A stretch of 64,000 nt of DNA from CAMCXE01 sp036520615. GTDB taxonomy: Bacteria; Pseudomonadota; Gammaproteobacteria; Pseudomonadales; Cellvibrionaceae. The DNA lies in assembly GCA_036520615.1 (NCBI GenBank), contig DATDJI010000018.1:1-64000 (forward strand). The letters are read 5' to 3'. Positions 25,310 to 35,435 of the stretch are shown in pieces. Made by a program: the position numbers and the translations under genes. Within the stretch, counting starts at the first letter, position 1, and each line of letters opens with the position of its first letter. The notes beneath the pieces were generated by a model, which saw only the letters and a list, made by a program, of their open reading frames with translations, did no database searches and was not told the DNA's origin.

Positions 25310-25985
25310 GAAGAATTACCTCAGATCATGCGAACGTTTGTCTTACACAAGACGGCTCCTTAAAGCATAGTTGGGCTGGGGCAAAGTGCTAGATAAAACC
25401 TGCTCGCTCAGCAAAGGTTAAGCCCCTATTACTTTCAGGGTCTGTAAATTTTGCGGTTGGATATTTTTGTCGCAGGCTCTGGTGGATGAATTTTTAAGGC
25501 ACGGTGTTTTTGGCGAGTGAAAAACTATTTTTTAAAATAATAATGTGACCCAATTCAGCAGAAGTATTTTATAAAGTCGCGCAAATTCTGGTTTGTTCTA
25601 GTGGCTAATTTTTAAAGCCTAAAATAATGTTGGTTTAAAAATTTGCGTTAAAAATATAAGCAATATGCGGTTCTGCCAGAGCGCGAAATAGCGCAAATAA
25701 TCGAAAAAATTTTCATTGGAATTACCAACATTTAGTAAGCCCTGCAAAACTATAATACGACCTTTTTATAGCGCCCCACCGACGGCCCTGCGCAGCTTAG
25801 GCTAAGTTGCTTGAATTGTTCGCAAAACCTCTGTCAAAGGGGCATTAGTACAGAGCTTTTAATCTCAAGTGCTATGCTTGCTAGGTGCTTTTATAGCAGC
25901 ATTGAAGGCGGAAGATTGTTTCGTTAACCGCGCGAAAATTTCGGGTATCATGCCCGGCCAACAATAATAGCTTCGGGAGTTTGTC
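25310..25985. other. 676-bp intergenic region between divergent genes
   Basis: Lies between the HDOD gene (leftward) and exbB (rightward). AT-rich, with many short poly-A/T runs. No small ORF with a supported start was found. Promoters for both flanking genes must be here, but no strong consensus was seen; a weak TATCAT at 25946-25951 may be the exbB -10. Confidence 0.5.
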
Positions 25986-26618
25986 GTGGAGAGTAACGTT
26001 TTATTCGCAGGCGGCTGGTTAATGGTGCCGATCGTTCTGTGTTCTGTTGCTGTAGTTGCCATCACTGTAGAGCGATTCTGGACTTTAAACCCGAAAAAAA
26101 TCGCCCCTCGCCATCAACTGGGCGATGTCTGGGCGCTGCTGCAAAACAATAGTTTTGATGCGGAAAAACTCAAATCTCTGCGTAAATCCTCACCGCTAGG
26201 CCGCATTTTAGCGGCGGGTTTGAGCAACTCGCGCCATGGCCGCGAAGTAATGAAAGACTCCATCGAGGAAGCTGCAAGCCAAGTGATCAACGAGCTTGAG
26301 CGCTATCTGCCTGTATTGGGCACGATCGGTAGCCTTGCGCCGCAGTTGGGCTTGTTGGGTACAGTGTTCGGTATGATCAAAATGTTTACGGAAATTATGC
26401 TCGCCGGCAGTAATGGCAACACCAGCATTTTGGCCGGCGGTATTGCAGAGGCACTGATTTGTACGGCAGGGGGCCTAATGGTGGCTATTCCCGCCATCGC
26501 TGCGCACCGGTTTTTTCTACGTCGCGTCGACAACCTTACGGTACTGCTTGAGCAGGACGCACTTAAATTGGTGGATGCTCTGTGCAACGACCGCCGCGTC
26601 GATTTAAAAGCGGCCTAA
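25986..26618 (+). CDS. exbB: ExbB/TolQ-family proton channel protein
   Basis: A 210-residue inner-membrane protein with three TM segments: LMVPIVLCSVAVVAITVE near residue 13-30, and the pair VLGTIGSLAPQLGLLGTVFGMI and ALICTAGGLMVAIPAIAAH that form the channel. Together with ExbD it energises an outer-membrane or envelope partner using the proton gradient. The start is GTG 25986 with GGGAG seven bases upstream. It is followed by exbD after 9 bases and leads the envelope block that ends with murB; this placement next to lpxK is conserved in pseudomonads. Confidence 0.9.
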   Translation: MESNVLFAGGWLMVPIVLCSVAVVAITVERFWTLNPKKIAPRHQLGDVWALLQNNSFDAEKLKSLRKSSPLGRILAAGLSNSRHGREVMKDSIEEAASQVINELERYLPVLGTIGSLAPQLGLLGTVFGMIKMFTEIMLAGSNGNTSILAGGIAEALICTAGGLMVAIPAIAAHRFFLRRVDNLTVLLEQDALKLVDALCNDRRVDLKAA

Positions 26619-26627
26619 GGGGAGCTT

Positions 26628-27059
26628 ATGAAATTTCGCCGCCAAGCGCGTAGGGAAGAACATATAGATGTCACCAACTTTATTGACGTGTTATTGCTAT
26701 TACTGATCTTTTTTATGGTCGCAACTACGATGACCAAAGAGGGGCATTTAAAGCTTGAACTGCCCCAAGCGGTGGGCAGTGATGAGACTGCGAAGGTAGA
26801 CCGCATTGAAGTAATAGTGGATCAAAAGGGTAGCTACACATTAAACGGCCAGGCGCTGATTAACAGCCAGTCCGCTACCTTGCTAAGCGCTATCGAAAAA
26901 CTTGCCATTGCCGATAAAAAAACCGCGTTTGTGGTTACGGCTGACGCCAATGTGCCTTATCAAGCAGTGGTTACGGTTATGGAGGCGGCGGGTAAATCCG
27001 GTTTTAGCAACATCCAGCTCACCACACAATTGCCCGGCGGCCCGGCTTCAACACCTTGA
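26628..27059 (+). CDS. exbD: ExbD/TolR-family protein
   Basis: A 143-residue bitopic protein with one N-terminal TM (FIDVLLLLLIFFMVATTM) containing the conserved proton-carrying Asp (Asp20) and a periplasmic C-terminal domain (VIVDQKGSYTLNGQ, then VVTADANVPYQAVVTVME). It partners the ExbB-like protein. Strong ribosome site AAGGGGAG precedes ATG 26628. The stop overlaps the lpxK start. Confidence 0.9.
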   Translation: MKFRRQARREEHIDVTNFIDVLLLLLIFFMVATTMTKEGHLKLELPQAVGSDETAKVDRIEVIVDQKGSYTLNGQALINSQSATLLSAIEKLAIADKKTAFVVTADANVPYQAVVTVMEAAGKSGFSNIQLTTQLPGGPASTP

Positions 27060-28036
27060 TCGAGCAATCTCTTCTACATCAATGGTATGCAAGGCCCACC
27101 TGGTTGTGGGTTTTTTTGCCTCTGGTGCCGTTGTTTTCTCTGCTGCGGTTTGTGCGCCGCTGCTATTTACATGCGCGCCGCCAGAAGCTCCCAGTACCGG
27201 TTGCGATTATCGGCAATATCAGCGTTGGCGGCACTGGCAAAACCCCGGTCATTATGGCGTTAGCCCAGGAGCTACAGGGGGCGGGACTTAAAGTCGGCAT
27301 AGTGGCGCGCGGTTATGGCGGCACGTTTGACGGTGAATTTTTGCTAGTTAGTGAAAACACGGACGCAAGCCTGTGCGGCGACGAACCCGCGCTTTTAGCC
27401 CAGAGCCTCGGCTGTCACGTATGTGTTGGCCGCGATCGCGTGGCGGCCAGTTGGGAGCTGGTGCGCCAGGGCTGCCAAGTTATTCTCAGCGATGACGGAC
27501 TGCAGCACTATCGCTTAGCGCGGGATTTAGAAATAATCGTCATCGATCAGAGCCGCGGGTTGGGCAATGGCTGGTGCCTGCCCATCGGGCCACTGCGTGA
27601 GCCACCGCGTCGGTTAACACAAGTCGATTGGGTATTGGTAAACGGCGGCTCCGGGGAGAACGGGTTTAGCCTGCAGCCAAGGGGTTGGCGCCAACTGGCG
27701 AGTAACCAGGCCTATCCGTTTACACCCTGGCCTTGGGGGCAGATTGAGCAAGTCTGCGCATTGGCGGGTATAGGCAACCCTGAGCGGTTTTTCCAAAGCC
27801 TAGAGGCATTTGGCCTTGAAGTCCGTCGGCGCCCGCTGCCGGATCACCACCGCTTCAATCCGGTGGATTTTGTTTTTGCCGACGGACGGCCGCTGTTAAT
27901 CACGGCGAAGGACGCGGTTAAATGCCGTATGCTTGCGCCGCCTAATACCTGGGTTCTCGATGTTGACGCCCAGTTGCCGCAACCGTTTGTGCGCGAGTTT
28001 TGTACGCGTATTTTGGCGCTCTGCCATCCCCATTAG
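27056..28036 (+). CDS. lpxK: tetraacyldisaccharide 4'-kinase
   Basis: A 326-residue lipid A biosynthesis kinase that phosphorylates the 4' position of the disaccharide-1-phosphate at the inner membrane. N-terminal membrane helix (TWLWVFLPLVPLFSLL), P-loop VGGTGKTPV (57-65) and the family segment ILSDDGLQHYRLARDLEIIV are visible. The start is TTG 27056, overlapping the exbD stop (TTGA). There is no msbA between exbD and lpxK, unlike enterobacteria. Confidence 0.92.
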   Translation: MIEQSLLHQWYARPTWLWVFLPLVPLFSLLRFVRRCYLHARRQKLPVPVAIIGNISVGGTGKTPVIMALAQELQGAGLKVGIVARGYGGTFDGEFLLVSENTDASLCGDEPALLAQSLGCHVCVGRDRVAASWELVRQGCQVILSDDGLQHYRLARDLEIIVIDQSRGLGNGWCLPIGPLREPPRRLTQVDWVLVNGGSGENGFSLQPRGWRQLASNQAYPFTPWPWGQIEQVCALAGIGNPERFFQSLEAFGLEVRRRPLPDHHRFNPVDFVFADGRPLLITAKDAVKCRMLAPPNTWVLDVDAQLPQPFVREFCTRILALCHPH

Positions 28037-28047
28037 GAGCACTCCCC

Positions 28048-28842
28048 GTGACCTATACCGTAATTATCCCCGCCCGTTTTGGCTCCAGCCGCCTGCCAGG
28101 CAAACCCTTAAAAGATCTCGCTGGCAAAAGCATGGTGCAGCGTGTTTACGAAAGTGCTCGCAGTAGCGGGGCTCGCCGCGTCATAGTTGCCACGGATGAC
28201 CCGCGCATAGCAGATGTGGTCAGCGCCTTTGGCGGTGAATTCTGTATGACTGGCAACCATCACGAATCCGGCACTGATCGCTTGCACGAGGTAGTTGACC
28301 TACTGGATTTATCGATTGATGACATAGTAGTGAACGTACAGGGCGATGAGCCGCTCATGCCCGCAAGCGTAATCGACCAAGTGGCCAATAATCTGGCGCA
28401 GCGCCCGTCTGTGGGAGCCGCTACCTTGTGTGAACCGATTACAAGCGTAGAGGACTGCTTTAACCCGAACATCGTAAAGGTCGTGCGTGATCAAGCGGGC
28501 CTTGCCCTGTATTTTTCCCGCGCGCCTATCCCTTGGCACCGCGATGGCTTCAGCGCTGACAATCATGTATTACCGCAAGCTATCCAGCCTATGCGGCACA
28601 TTGGTATTTATGCCTATCGTGTCAGCCTGTTACGCAAGTTCGTCACTTGGCCGATGGCGGCCTTAGAAGCCTGTGAGAAGCTCGAGCAATTGCGAATTTT
28701 GGCCAACGGCCAGTCGATCCATGTGGAAGAAGCCTGTGAACAGGTGCCTGGTGGCGTGGATACAGAACTCGATTTAAAACGCGTGCGCCAGTATTTAGCG
28801 CAGTTAGAGGCAAGCCAAAAAAGGATCTCCAGTGCGCACTAA
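28048..28842 (+). CDS. kdsB: 3-deoxy-manno-octulosonate cytidylyltransferase
   Basis: A 264-residue cytoplasmic enzyme that makes CMP-Kdo for lipopolysaccharide core. Motifs: IIPARFGSSRLPGKPL at the N-terminus, VVNVQGDEPLMP and RHIGIYAYRVSLL. The GTG start at 28048 has AGGAG upstream at 28035-28039, partly inside the lpxK stop region; the ORF back to 28000 overlaps lpxK and is not needed. No Trm112-like small gene (ycaR) lies between lpxK and kdsB. Confidence 0.93.
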   Translation: MTYTVIIPARFGSSRLPGKPLKDLAGKSMVQRVYESARSSGARRVIVATDDPRIADVVSAFGGEFCMTGNHHESGTDRLHEVVDLLDLSIDDIVVNVQGDEPLMPASVIDQVANNLAQRPSVGAATLCEPITSVEDCFNPNIVKVVRDQAGLALYFSRAPIPWHRDGFSADNHVLPQAIQPMRHIGIYAYRVSLLRKFVTWPMAALEACEKLEQLRILANGQSIHVEEACEQVPGGVDTELDLKRVRQYLAQLEASQKRISSAH

Positions 28843-29308
28843 GATTCTTTTTGTTTGCCTGGGCAATATTTGCCGCAGCCCTACGGCCCATGGTGTTATG
28901 CGGGAAAAGGTGCAACAGATGCGCCTGGCATCACGCATAGAAGTGGACTCAGCTGGCACGTCGGACTGGCACGTTGGCCGCCCACCGGATACACGCACTA
29001 TCGCCTGCGCCCGCAGTAGTGGTTATGACTTAGGCCAGCAGCGCGCACGTCAGGTAAGTGCGGACGATTTCGCGCAGTTTCACTACATACTCGCCATGGA
29101 TGAAAAAAACCTTGCTGAACTGCAAAAGATCGCACCGGAGGATTTTAGCGGACATTTGGGCTTGTTTTTGGACGTGTTGCCCCAGCAATCCCTGCGTGAA
29201 ATGCCCGATCCCTATCACGGCGAAGCCGAAGCGTTTATGCAGGTGTTGAACCTTGCCGAGGCCGCCTGTGACAAGTGGATCGAGCGCATAGTGGCGCCGC
29301 AAGGTTAG
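28832..29308 (+). CDS. low-molecular-weight protein-tyrosine phosphatase
   Basis: A 158-residue phosphatase with the C-x5-R signature VCLGNICRSPTA (Cys9, Arg15) and the general acid loop MPDPYHG (Asp126). In pseudomonads the same gene sits between kdsB and murB. Its substrate may be a bacterial tyrosine kinase or a metabolite phosphate. The GTG start at 28832 overlaps the kdsB end by 11 bases. Confidence 0.9.
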   Translation: MRTKILFVCLGNICRSPTAHGVMREKVQQMRLASRIEVDSAGTSDWHVGRPPDTRTIACARSSGYDLGQQRARQVSADDFAQFHYILAMDEKNLAELQKIAPEDFSGHLGLFLDVLPQQSLREMPDPYHGEAEAFMQVLNLAEAACDKWIERIVAPQG

Positions 29309-29331
29309 TTTGCCAGCATGTTTGTTGTCCT

Positions 29332-30333
29332 ATGATCACCGCTGACTACGACCTTCAACACTTAAATACTTTAGGCTGCCCCTCTCGCGCCGAATATTTT
29401 TGTGCAGTTAGCACGCTTGCCGAGCTCACCGAGGCGTTGGCTTGGGCGCAGCAACGCTCGCTCAGAGTGAACCTGCTTGGGGGGGGCAGCAATGTCCTCT
29501 GCGCGCCTGTTATTCCAGGCTTAACCCTTGCGCCCAATTTGCTCGGTCGCAATGCGGTTAAGCAAGCGGGCGAGCAAATATGGGTGGAGCTGGCGGCAGG
29601 GGAGAACTGGCATCAAGCGGTGCTTTGGTGTTCAAGCCAAGGTTGGTATGGGTTGGAAAATCTCGCCTTAATTCCAGGCAGCGCAGGCGCCGCACCGATT
29701 CAAAACATCGGTGCCTATGGGGTGGAGCTTGCACAACTGCTCAGCGAAGTCATCTGCTTTAATCGCGAAACCCAAAGCCTGCAAACGCTTGATGCTAATC
29801 AATGCCAGCTGGGGTACCGCGATTCTATTTTTAAACACAGCCTGCGCCACAGCCATATTATTCTTGCCATCCGGCTGCGCCTAAGCCTGCGCTTTAAGCC
29901 GGACTTAAGTTATGGCGCGTTGCAGTTTCAGGGTGTAAATCCCTCAGCAAGTGAACTTTTAGACCGGGTTATCCACCTGCGGCAAAGCAAATTGCCAGAC
30001 CCAGCAGTAACGCCCAATGCCGGCAGCTTTTTTAAAAACCCGGTTGTAACTACCGCGACACTTACGCGCCTGTTAGAGCGCTATGTCAGTGTGCCGCATT
30101 ACCCCGCCGCCGCAGGCTTTGCAAAACTTGCTGCCGCCTGGTTAATTGAACAGGCCGGCTGTAAAGGGCAGACCTACAGCGGCGTAAACGTACATGCCCT
30201 ACAAGCGCTGGTGCTTACAAATCCCGCTCATAGGCCGCGCACTGATGTGCTCGCCTGCGCGGCAACCGTTGCACAATCAGTGCAGGCTAAGTTTGGCATT
30301 GTGCTGGAAATAGAACCGCAATTGTTGGGTTGA
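29332..30333 (+). CDS. murB: UDP-N-acetylenolpyruvoylglucosamine reductase
   Basis: A 333-residue FAD enzyme that makes UDP-MurNAc for peptidoglycan. FAD-binding LLGGGSNVLC, then GLENLALIPGSAGAAPIQNIGAYG with the conserved region, YRDSIFKHSL, and the C-terminal NAGSFFKNPVV with the catalytic Ser, plus GFAKLAAAWLIEQAG. It is the type I MurB of proteobacteria. ATG 29332 is used; the frame back to 29275 lies inside the phosphatase gene. Last gene of the envelope block. Confidence 0.93.
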   Translation: MITADYDLQHLNTLGCPSRAEYFCAVSTLAELTEALAWAQQRSLRVNLLGGGSNVLCAPVIPGLTLAPNLLGRNAVKQAGEQIWVELAAGENWHQAVLWCSSQGWYGLENLALIPGSAGAAPIQNIGAYGVELAQLLSEVICFNRETQSLQTLDANQCQLGYRDSIFKHSLRHSHIILAIRLRLSLRFKPDLSYGALQFQGVNPSASELLDRVIHLRQSKLPDPAVTPNAGSFFKNPVVTTATLTRLLERYVSVPHYPAAAGFAKLAAAWLIEQAGCKGQTYSGVNVHALQALVLTNPAHRPRTDVLACAATVAQSVQAKFGIVLEIEPQLLG

Positions 30334-30447
30334 GGATTTGCGTTTAAAAATGCCCGCTGGGGTTTTGCAAAACATCTTGCATTAAATGCTTATTATTTTT
30401 GAAGTATATTTTTTAATGTTGAGCACAATGGTATAGAAAGTAATAAA

Positions 30448-30885
30448 TTAACAATCAGGCAGTTCTACTACGTCCCAGTACGAGCGCAGCATCGCAATTA
30501 AATGCGCAAAGCCATTATCCGATTGTTTTTTCACTATATAACCTGCCACGTTGCGCGCGTAGGATTTGGCTTTGTCATCCTCCGCCTGAGAAGTGGTAAG
30601 CATAAATACCAAAGAGCTTGCTGTTAACGGATCGGCGCGCAAGCTTTTAAGCATCTCAAAACCGTTCATGCGCGGCATATTAATATCGAGCAATACAATG
30701 TATTTGCGCCCGGTGTTAATTAGTGCATGCAATAATTCTAAGCCCTCTGCACCATCGTGAGCTCTAATAAGCGGATTGGATAAATTTTGTTTTTTTAGCG
30801 AACGCTCAATAGATATGGCATCTATATCATCGTCATCCACCAAGAGAATGGTGACATCCTGTTGATCTATTTTGTGATTGAACAT
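30448..30885 (-). CDS. Rcp1-like single-domain response regulator
   Basis: A 145-residue receiver-only protein. Acid pocket LVDDDD (15-20), phospho-acceptor Asp67 in VLLDINMPRMNGFE, Thr/Ser region FMLTTSQ and Lys in YIVKKQSD. The sequence style matches Rcp1-type regulators that serve bacteriophytochrome-like kinases. Its ATG overlaps the stop of the kinase gene (TAATG), so the two are a co-translated pair. Confidence 0.9.
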   Translation of the reverse strand: MFNHKIDQQDVTILLVDDDDIDAISIERSLKKQNLSNPLIRAHDGAEGLELLHALINTGRKYIVLLDINMPRMNGFEMLKSLRADPLTASSLVFMLTTSQAEDDKAKSYARNVAGYIVKKQSDNGFAHLIAMLRSYWDVVELPDC

Positions 30886-33647
30886 TAAAACATCTCGTGC
30901 ACATTTAAATTATGAATAGCAGGCCAGGTAAAATAAAACCAGCAGCCAGAAACGCCGTCGGATTCAACGCGAATAGTACCACCAAGGCCTTCTACCGTCT
31001 TCTTCACTAACGCCAAGCCTATGCCACTGCCCTCAACTTTATCCCTTGGCCTAAGGGTTTGAAACATCGCAAATATTTTTTGCTGATGCTCAAGCGCAAT
31101 ACCCGCGCCGTCATCGCCCACACCAAATTCAAATATGCCATTGTGTTTATTAGCTGAAATATAAAGTTCAATTTCTGTGCGTGGGTGATGTTTAATGGCG
31201 TTGCCGATTAGATTGCGAAATACTACTTCCAGCGGTACCTTGTGAGTTTCAAACACAGGCATGGGGCTTAAATAGTTAATATGTATGGTCTGAGTTGCGC
31301 CAAACAGTTCGACAATATCCTGCACTAGCAGGCGTGTGTCGACCAGTGTCTGCTCCCCGCTGTGGCGACCGGCCCGGGAATACTCTAATAAATCATCCAA
31401 TAATTTTTCCATTCTTTTAATGCGGCTTTGCATTAATGTTAAGTGTTTCTGCGTGCTCTCATCCAGTTTATCTTCAAGATCTTCAGCGATCCAGCCAGCG
31501 AGTTGGTCAATCCCACGCAACGGGGATTTAAGATCGTGGGAGGCGATATAAGCAAAACTATTTAACTCATCGTTGATGATAGATAAATTGCGCATCAATT
31601 TTTCTTGATGTTTTTCAGTATTTTTTCGATCAGTAATATCAATGTTTACGCCGTAGATTTGTTTGGCTATGCCTGCGGCATCACGCAATACAAATGCTTG
31701 CGCTTTGATATAGCGCTGCGCGCCCGAAGGTTTAACAATGCGAAATTCAGCGTCAAATGGCGCATTGCCATTGATGGCCGCCTGCAGAGCGATCTCGCTC
31801 GCATCTAAATCATCCGGGTGAACTGCATTGGCCCACAATGAAAAGGGCTGCTCATCTGTATCACTTTTTTCAATTCCATAAATGACATACATAGTGTCAT
31901 CCCATTGCAGCGTATTGCGCTGTAAATCATAATCCCAAAATCCCAGCCCCGCAGCGCTCGCGGCTAAGCTAAAACGCGTATTGGCATGCAGTAATAGTTC
32001 AGCATTTTTTTTGCGGCTGGTAATATCAAAAATAGTCGCCAATACATTTACGCCGCCTATACCGGATATTGTATTTAAGCCAATTTCTACGGGGAATTCA
32101 CTACCATTCTGGCGGCGCGCAAAAAGATTCATACCCTCGCCCATCAAGCGCGAGACTGATTCTTTTAAAAAGCCTGTACGCAATGAGCGATGTTTATCTC
32201 TGTAGCGATCGGGCACTAACAGCTCAATTGGCTGGCTGATTAATTGCTCAGAGGTGTAACCAAAAAGCGCAGTCACCTGGCGATTAGCACGGATAATCTC
32301 ACCGGCAGAATTAGTCACAATAATCGCTTCCGGCATGGATTCAATTACCAAATCTGCGTAATTCAAACTGGCCTGAAGGCGGTGGTTGCTGTCAATAATT
32401 TCGTTATCGCGGGCAATAATTTTTCTAAGCATCGTATCGAATGCTAAAGCTAGCTGATCCACTTCGCGTAAATTCGCTTTCGGTAGACTAATACTGTAAT
32501 CACCTTCACCAATAGTATGGGCAATATTACCTAGTTGTATCAAAGGTGTAATGAGCTTGCGAATATAGATATATAACAAAATGGAAATAAGCCAGGCTAC
32601 AGAAGCTGCACTGAGTAAAATTATTTTATTTACTCCGCTATTTCGCGCCGAGATATAACTGGCATGAGCGGCATATACGAAAGAAACAACACGCTCCTGC
32701 CCGGTTGAATCTTCAATCGACACATCTTGCTGTACACCATACAAAGCTTGCCCGCCATGAGTAAATAACGTCAATTTTTTCTGCGGTAATGAATAAATCG
32801 GTTTGCTATTAATATCCACAGTGGCAGCAATATCCTGTTGCCATTTAAACGAGCGCCCAAGATCGAAACCGAACGTTTTTTCTTGCATAGGGTGAATAAG
32901 ATAATCGCCATTCTGGGTAAACATATAAGTGGTGATATAACCAAGGTTATCCTCCATGAGTTTATCGAACACGGGCCCCATATCCATGCTGATTACAATG
33001 ATGCCAAATAGTTGTCCATTGTTTGCGTAAATAGGCGTGGAGGCTCTAAGTGTGCGGCGATGGGGCACTTCGATTTTGCCGTTGTCCTGGCTTAGATTAA
33101 AGTCAGAAAGATAGGTCTCCCCTGGCTTTAATTTGATAGTAGCAGCGAAATAGTCGCGGTCAGCCTTTTGCTGCAGCTGGTCATCGCGCGCGACTTCAAT
33201 TTTGCCTGCTGAGGATTGAACTCGCACAATCTCGCGGCCTGAGTCGGCCACACCGATAAAGCGCGCTCGAAAATATTCAGGGTTAGCATTTAAAAAAGCC
33301 GCGAGCCTATCTTGCAAACGATTAATAAGAAAGGCGGTATTTTGCTGCTCCAAAGCATCAAAGCCGTTATTGTTGCTGGCGCGCACTATTCCTTGCGCTG
33401 AAGGGGTTTGCGATAAAAAGATAACATCGCGGTATAAGCGATCAATGCGATAGTGCAATTCCTTCGCACTGGAATCCGCCTTAGCCTCAAGCTGCGCTTG
33501 TAATTCTGCTAATACAGAATGACGCACTAATTGATTCGATAAATATATTTGAATTGTTGTTGCCAGCAACAATAACAGTAAAACACCGGCAATTATGCGA
33601 AAGCTCAACGACGCGCGAGCATTTAAAAGTGTATGGATTCGGTTCAT
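30885..33647 (-). CDS. membrane sensor histidine kinase (Cache-HAMP-PAS-PAS-HisKA-HATPase)
   Basis: A 920-residue kinase. TM1 at about 17-36, a periplasmic double-Cache-like sensor at about 40-335 (includes DRDYFAATIKLKPGETYLSD), TM2 near 340-362, HAMP about 362-415, two PAS domains (about 425-555 and 560-680; the second with WDYDLQRNTLQWDD), HisKA with FAYIASHDLKSPLRG (phospho-His near residue 704), and HATPase_c with a N-box NLIGNAIKHHP, GVGDDGAGI and GSGIGLALVKK. It has no receiver, and passes phosphate to the coupled regulator. The ligand is unknown. Confidence 0.9.
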   Translation of the reverse strand: MNRIHTLLNARASLSFRIIAGVLLLLLLATTIQIYLSNQLVRHSVLAELQAQLEAKADSSAKELHYRIDRLYRDVIFLSQTPSAQGIVRASNNNGFDALEQQNTAFLINRLQDRLAAFLNANPEYFRARFIGVADSGREIVRVQSSAGKIEVARDDQLQQKADRDYFAATIKLKPGETYLSDFNLSQDNGKIEVPHRRTLRASTPIYANNGQLFGIIVISMDMGPVFDKLMEDNLGYITTYMFTQNGDYLIHPMQEKTFGFDLGRSFKWQQDIAATVDINSKPIYSLPQKKLTLFTHGGQALYGVQQDVSIEDSTGQERVVSFVYAAHASYISARNSGVNKIILLSAASVAWLISILLYIYIRKLITPLIQLGNIAHTIGEGDYSISLPKANLREVDQLALAFDTMLRKIIARDNEIIDSNHRLQASLNYADLVIESMPEAIIVTNSAGEIIRANRQVTALFGYTSEQLISQPIELLVPDRYRDKHRSLRTGFLKESVSRLMGEGMNLFARRQNGSEFPVEIGLNTISGIGGVNVLATIFDITSRKKNAELLLHANTRFSLAASAAGLGFWDYDLQRNTLQWDDTMYVIYGIEKSDTDEQPFSLWANAVHPDDLDASEIALQAAINGNAPFDAEFRIVKPSGAQRYIKAQAFVLRDAAGIAKQIYGVNIDITDRKNTEKHQEKLMRNLSIINDELNSFAYIASHDLKSPLRGIDQLAGWIAEDLEDKLDESTQKHLTLMQSRIKRMEKLLDDLLEYSRAGRHSGEQTLVDTRLLVQDIVELFGATQTIHINYLSPMPVFETHKVPLEVVFRNLIGNAIKHHPRTEIELYISANKHNGIFEFGVGDDGAGIALEHQQKIFAMFQTLRPRDKVEGSGIGLALVKKTVEGLGGTIRVESDGVSGCWFYFTWPAIHNLNVHEMF

Positions 33648-33949
33648 AGGCGTGTCCGTTGGAGCGAGGCGTAAATTGCCCCAAACCGAATTTGAAGCTC
33701 GTCCACAGTATACGCTGAATGCGAGCGATTGTTATGAACGGGTTAGCGAGTTTATAGGCAATTGCTATAAGGCTTAAATTCTCAAAAATATACACGTAGC
33801 GCCGCTAAATAATGCTCGTTCAATGCCTAAAGCAAATAGTCTAGGCAAAGTTTAGGACAACTTTATTTGGGCGCTGAGGTATTTTTGGTGGCTTTTGCAA
33901 TTAAAATGTGCGCGTACAAATTTAAGCGCCACCTAAGTGATACTCTGAT
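33648..33949. other. intergenic region between the kinase and MFS genes
   Basis: About 300 bases holding the kinase promoter region and the 3' flank of the MFS gene. No gene, hairpin terminator or repeat is recognisable. Confidence 0.5.
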
Positions 33950-35146
33950 TTAGCGGTGATTGGCAATTGCCATTGCGAGCCGTGCCAGTGTGCAGAGTAA
34001 TAAAAACCCTATGGTTACTGGCATTAGCGTATTGTTGTACGCCTGCCCTATGGCTGTGCCCAGCGTTAAGGCTATGATCGAGGAGACAGCACCAATAATG
34101 GCGGAGGCAATTCCGGCAATATGGCCCATAGGCTCCATTGCTATTGCATTAATGTTGCCGAATACAAAACCAAAACATAAAAAATTAAACCCAGCGAATA
34201 GCATAAACATCCACAGGCTAGCAGGCGTTATGTACTGTACGCCGATAAAAATCAGCGCCGCAACAATCATTCCCCTCAGTGCGTAATCGCATAAGCGGCG
34301 CATACCAAAGCGTTCAACCACGTAGGAATTACCCAGTGACGCCAGGCCGAATATCAATGCTAATACACCAAAATACAGCGTAAATAATTTTCCAGTGGCA
34401 AACATTTCCTGGAATATTTGTTGAGACGAATTTAAGTAGCCAATTAAGCTGCCAAAAATAAACCCCATGCACAGCGTATAACCCATCGTCAATTTGTGTG
34501 TAATTACCTCTTTAAAGCCAGCTATAAAGCTTGCGGCGGATAATTCAATGCGTTGCGCTTTAGGCAGGGTTTCATCCAAACGGAAAAAAATCCAGCTACC
34601 AATAATCAGCGCATACACGATATAAAAAATAAAAATACTGCGCCAGTCCGCCAGCAATAAAATTGCCTGTCCTACAGAGGGCGCAATAGCCGGTACGCCC
34701 ATAAATATCAGCATGACAATGGACATGATTTTTGCCATCTGATTACCTGAATATTTATCGCGCACAATCGACATAGCGGCAACATAAGGCCCTGATACTC
34801 CCAGGCCCTGTATCAGTCGCCCTAATAATAGTGTGTGCAAGTCCTGTCCTAGATAACACACTAGGCTGCCGATGAAATAAAGCACTAAGCCAGTGTATAA
34901 AATGGGTTTTCGCCCTATGGCATCGGAAACGGGGCCCGCAACCAACTGGCCAATGGCCATCCCCAAAAAAATGGCGGTAATTAATAGCTGAACTTGATTA
35001 GCGTCCGAGATCGCCAGCGCGCTGCGGATAATGCCCAGAGCAGGTAAAAGCGCGTCGATGGAAATGGCGATTATCGACATCAGTAGCGCAATTAATAGTG
35101 TGAATTCACCGCTTGATATTGATGGTGTAGTAGACGCATTAGTCAT
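33950..35146 (-). CDS. Bcr/CflA-type MFS drug-efflux transporter
   Basis: A 398-residue inner-membrane protein with 12 hydrophobic segments. Motif A GPVSDAIGRKPILYTG lies in the loop between TM2 and TM3, and motif C-like GRLIQGLGVSGPYVAA in TM5 region, as in Bcr/CflA drug/H+ antiporters. Substrate unknown; chloramphenicol, bicyclomycin and sulfonamides are typical of the family. It appears monocistronic. Confidence 0.85.
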   Translation of the reverse strand: MTNASTTPSISSGEFTLLIALLMSIIAISIDALLPALGIIRSALAISDANQVQLLITAIFLGMAIGQLVAGPVSDAIGRKPILYTGLVLYFIGSLVCYLGQDLHTLLLGRLIQGLGVSGPYVAAMSIVRDKYSGNQMAKIMSIVMLIFMGVPAIAPSVGQAILLLADWRSIFIFYIVYALIIGSWIFFRLDETLPKAQRIELSAASFIAGFKEVITHKLTMGYTLCMGFIFGSLIGYLNSSQQIFQEMFATGKLFTLYFGVLALIFGLASLGNSYVVERFGMRRLCDYALRGMIVAALIFIGVQYITPASLWMFMLFAGFNFLCFGFVFGNINAIAMEPMGHIAGIASAIIGAVSSIIALTLGTAIGQAYNNTLMPVTIGFLLLCTLARLAMAIANHR

Positions 35147-35435
35147 AGGGTTTAAGTCATGTAAAGTTTCAGACAGAGGCCAAATTTACAGCATCGAACC
35201 ATTGCCGAATAAATAGACCGGGAAAATCAGTGCAAGGTAATGCCTGATAGCCCTAGTCGAATGGCAACGGATATTTTCGACAGATGCTAAATGAAATATT
35301 AGCCTGGCATTATGCCAAAATTACTGCGGCTTCAGTGATATAGCTCTATGGGATTTAAACGGACACCAGTTAGCGTACCTGCATTTACAGTTATTGTGTC
35401 CGCAGGATAAGCACAGATTTGCGAAGGTTGTTGAT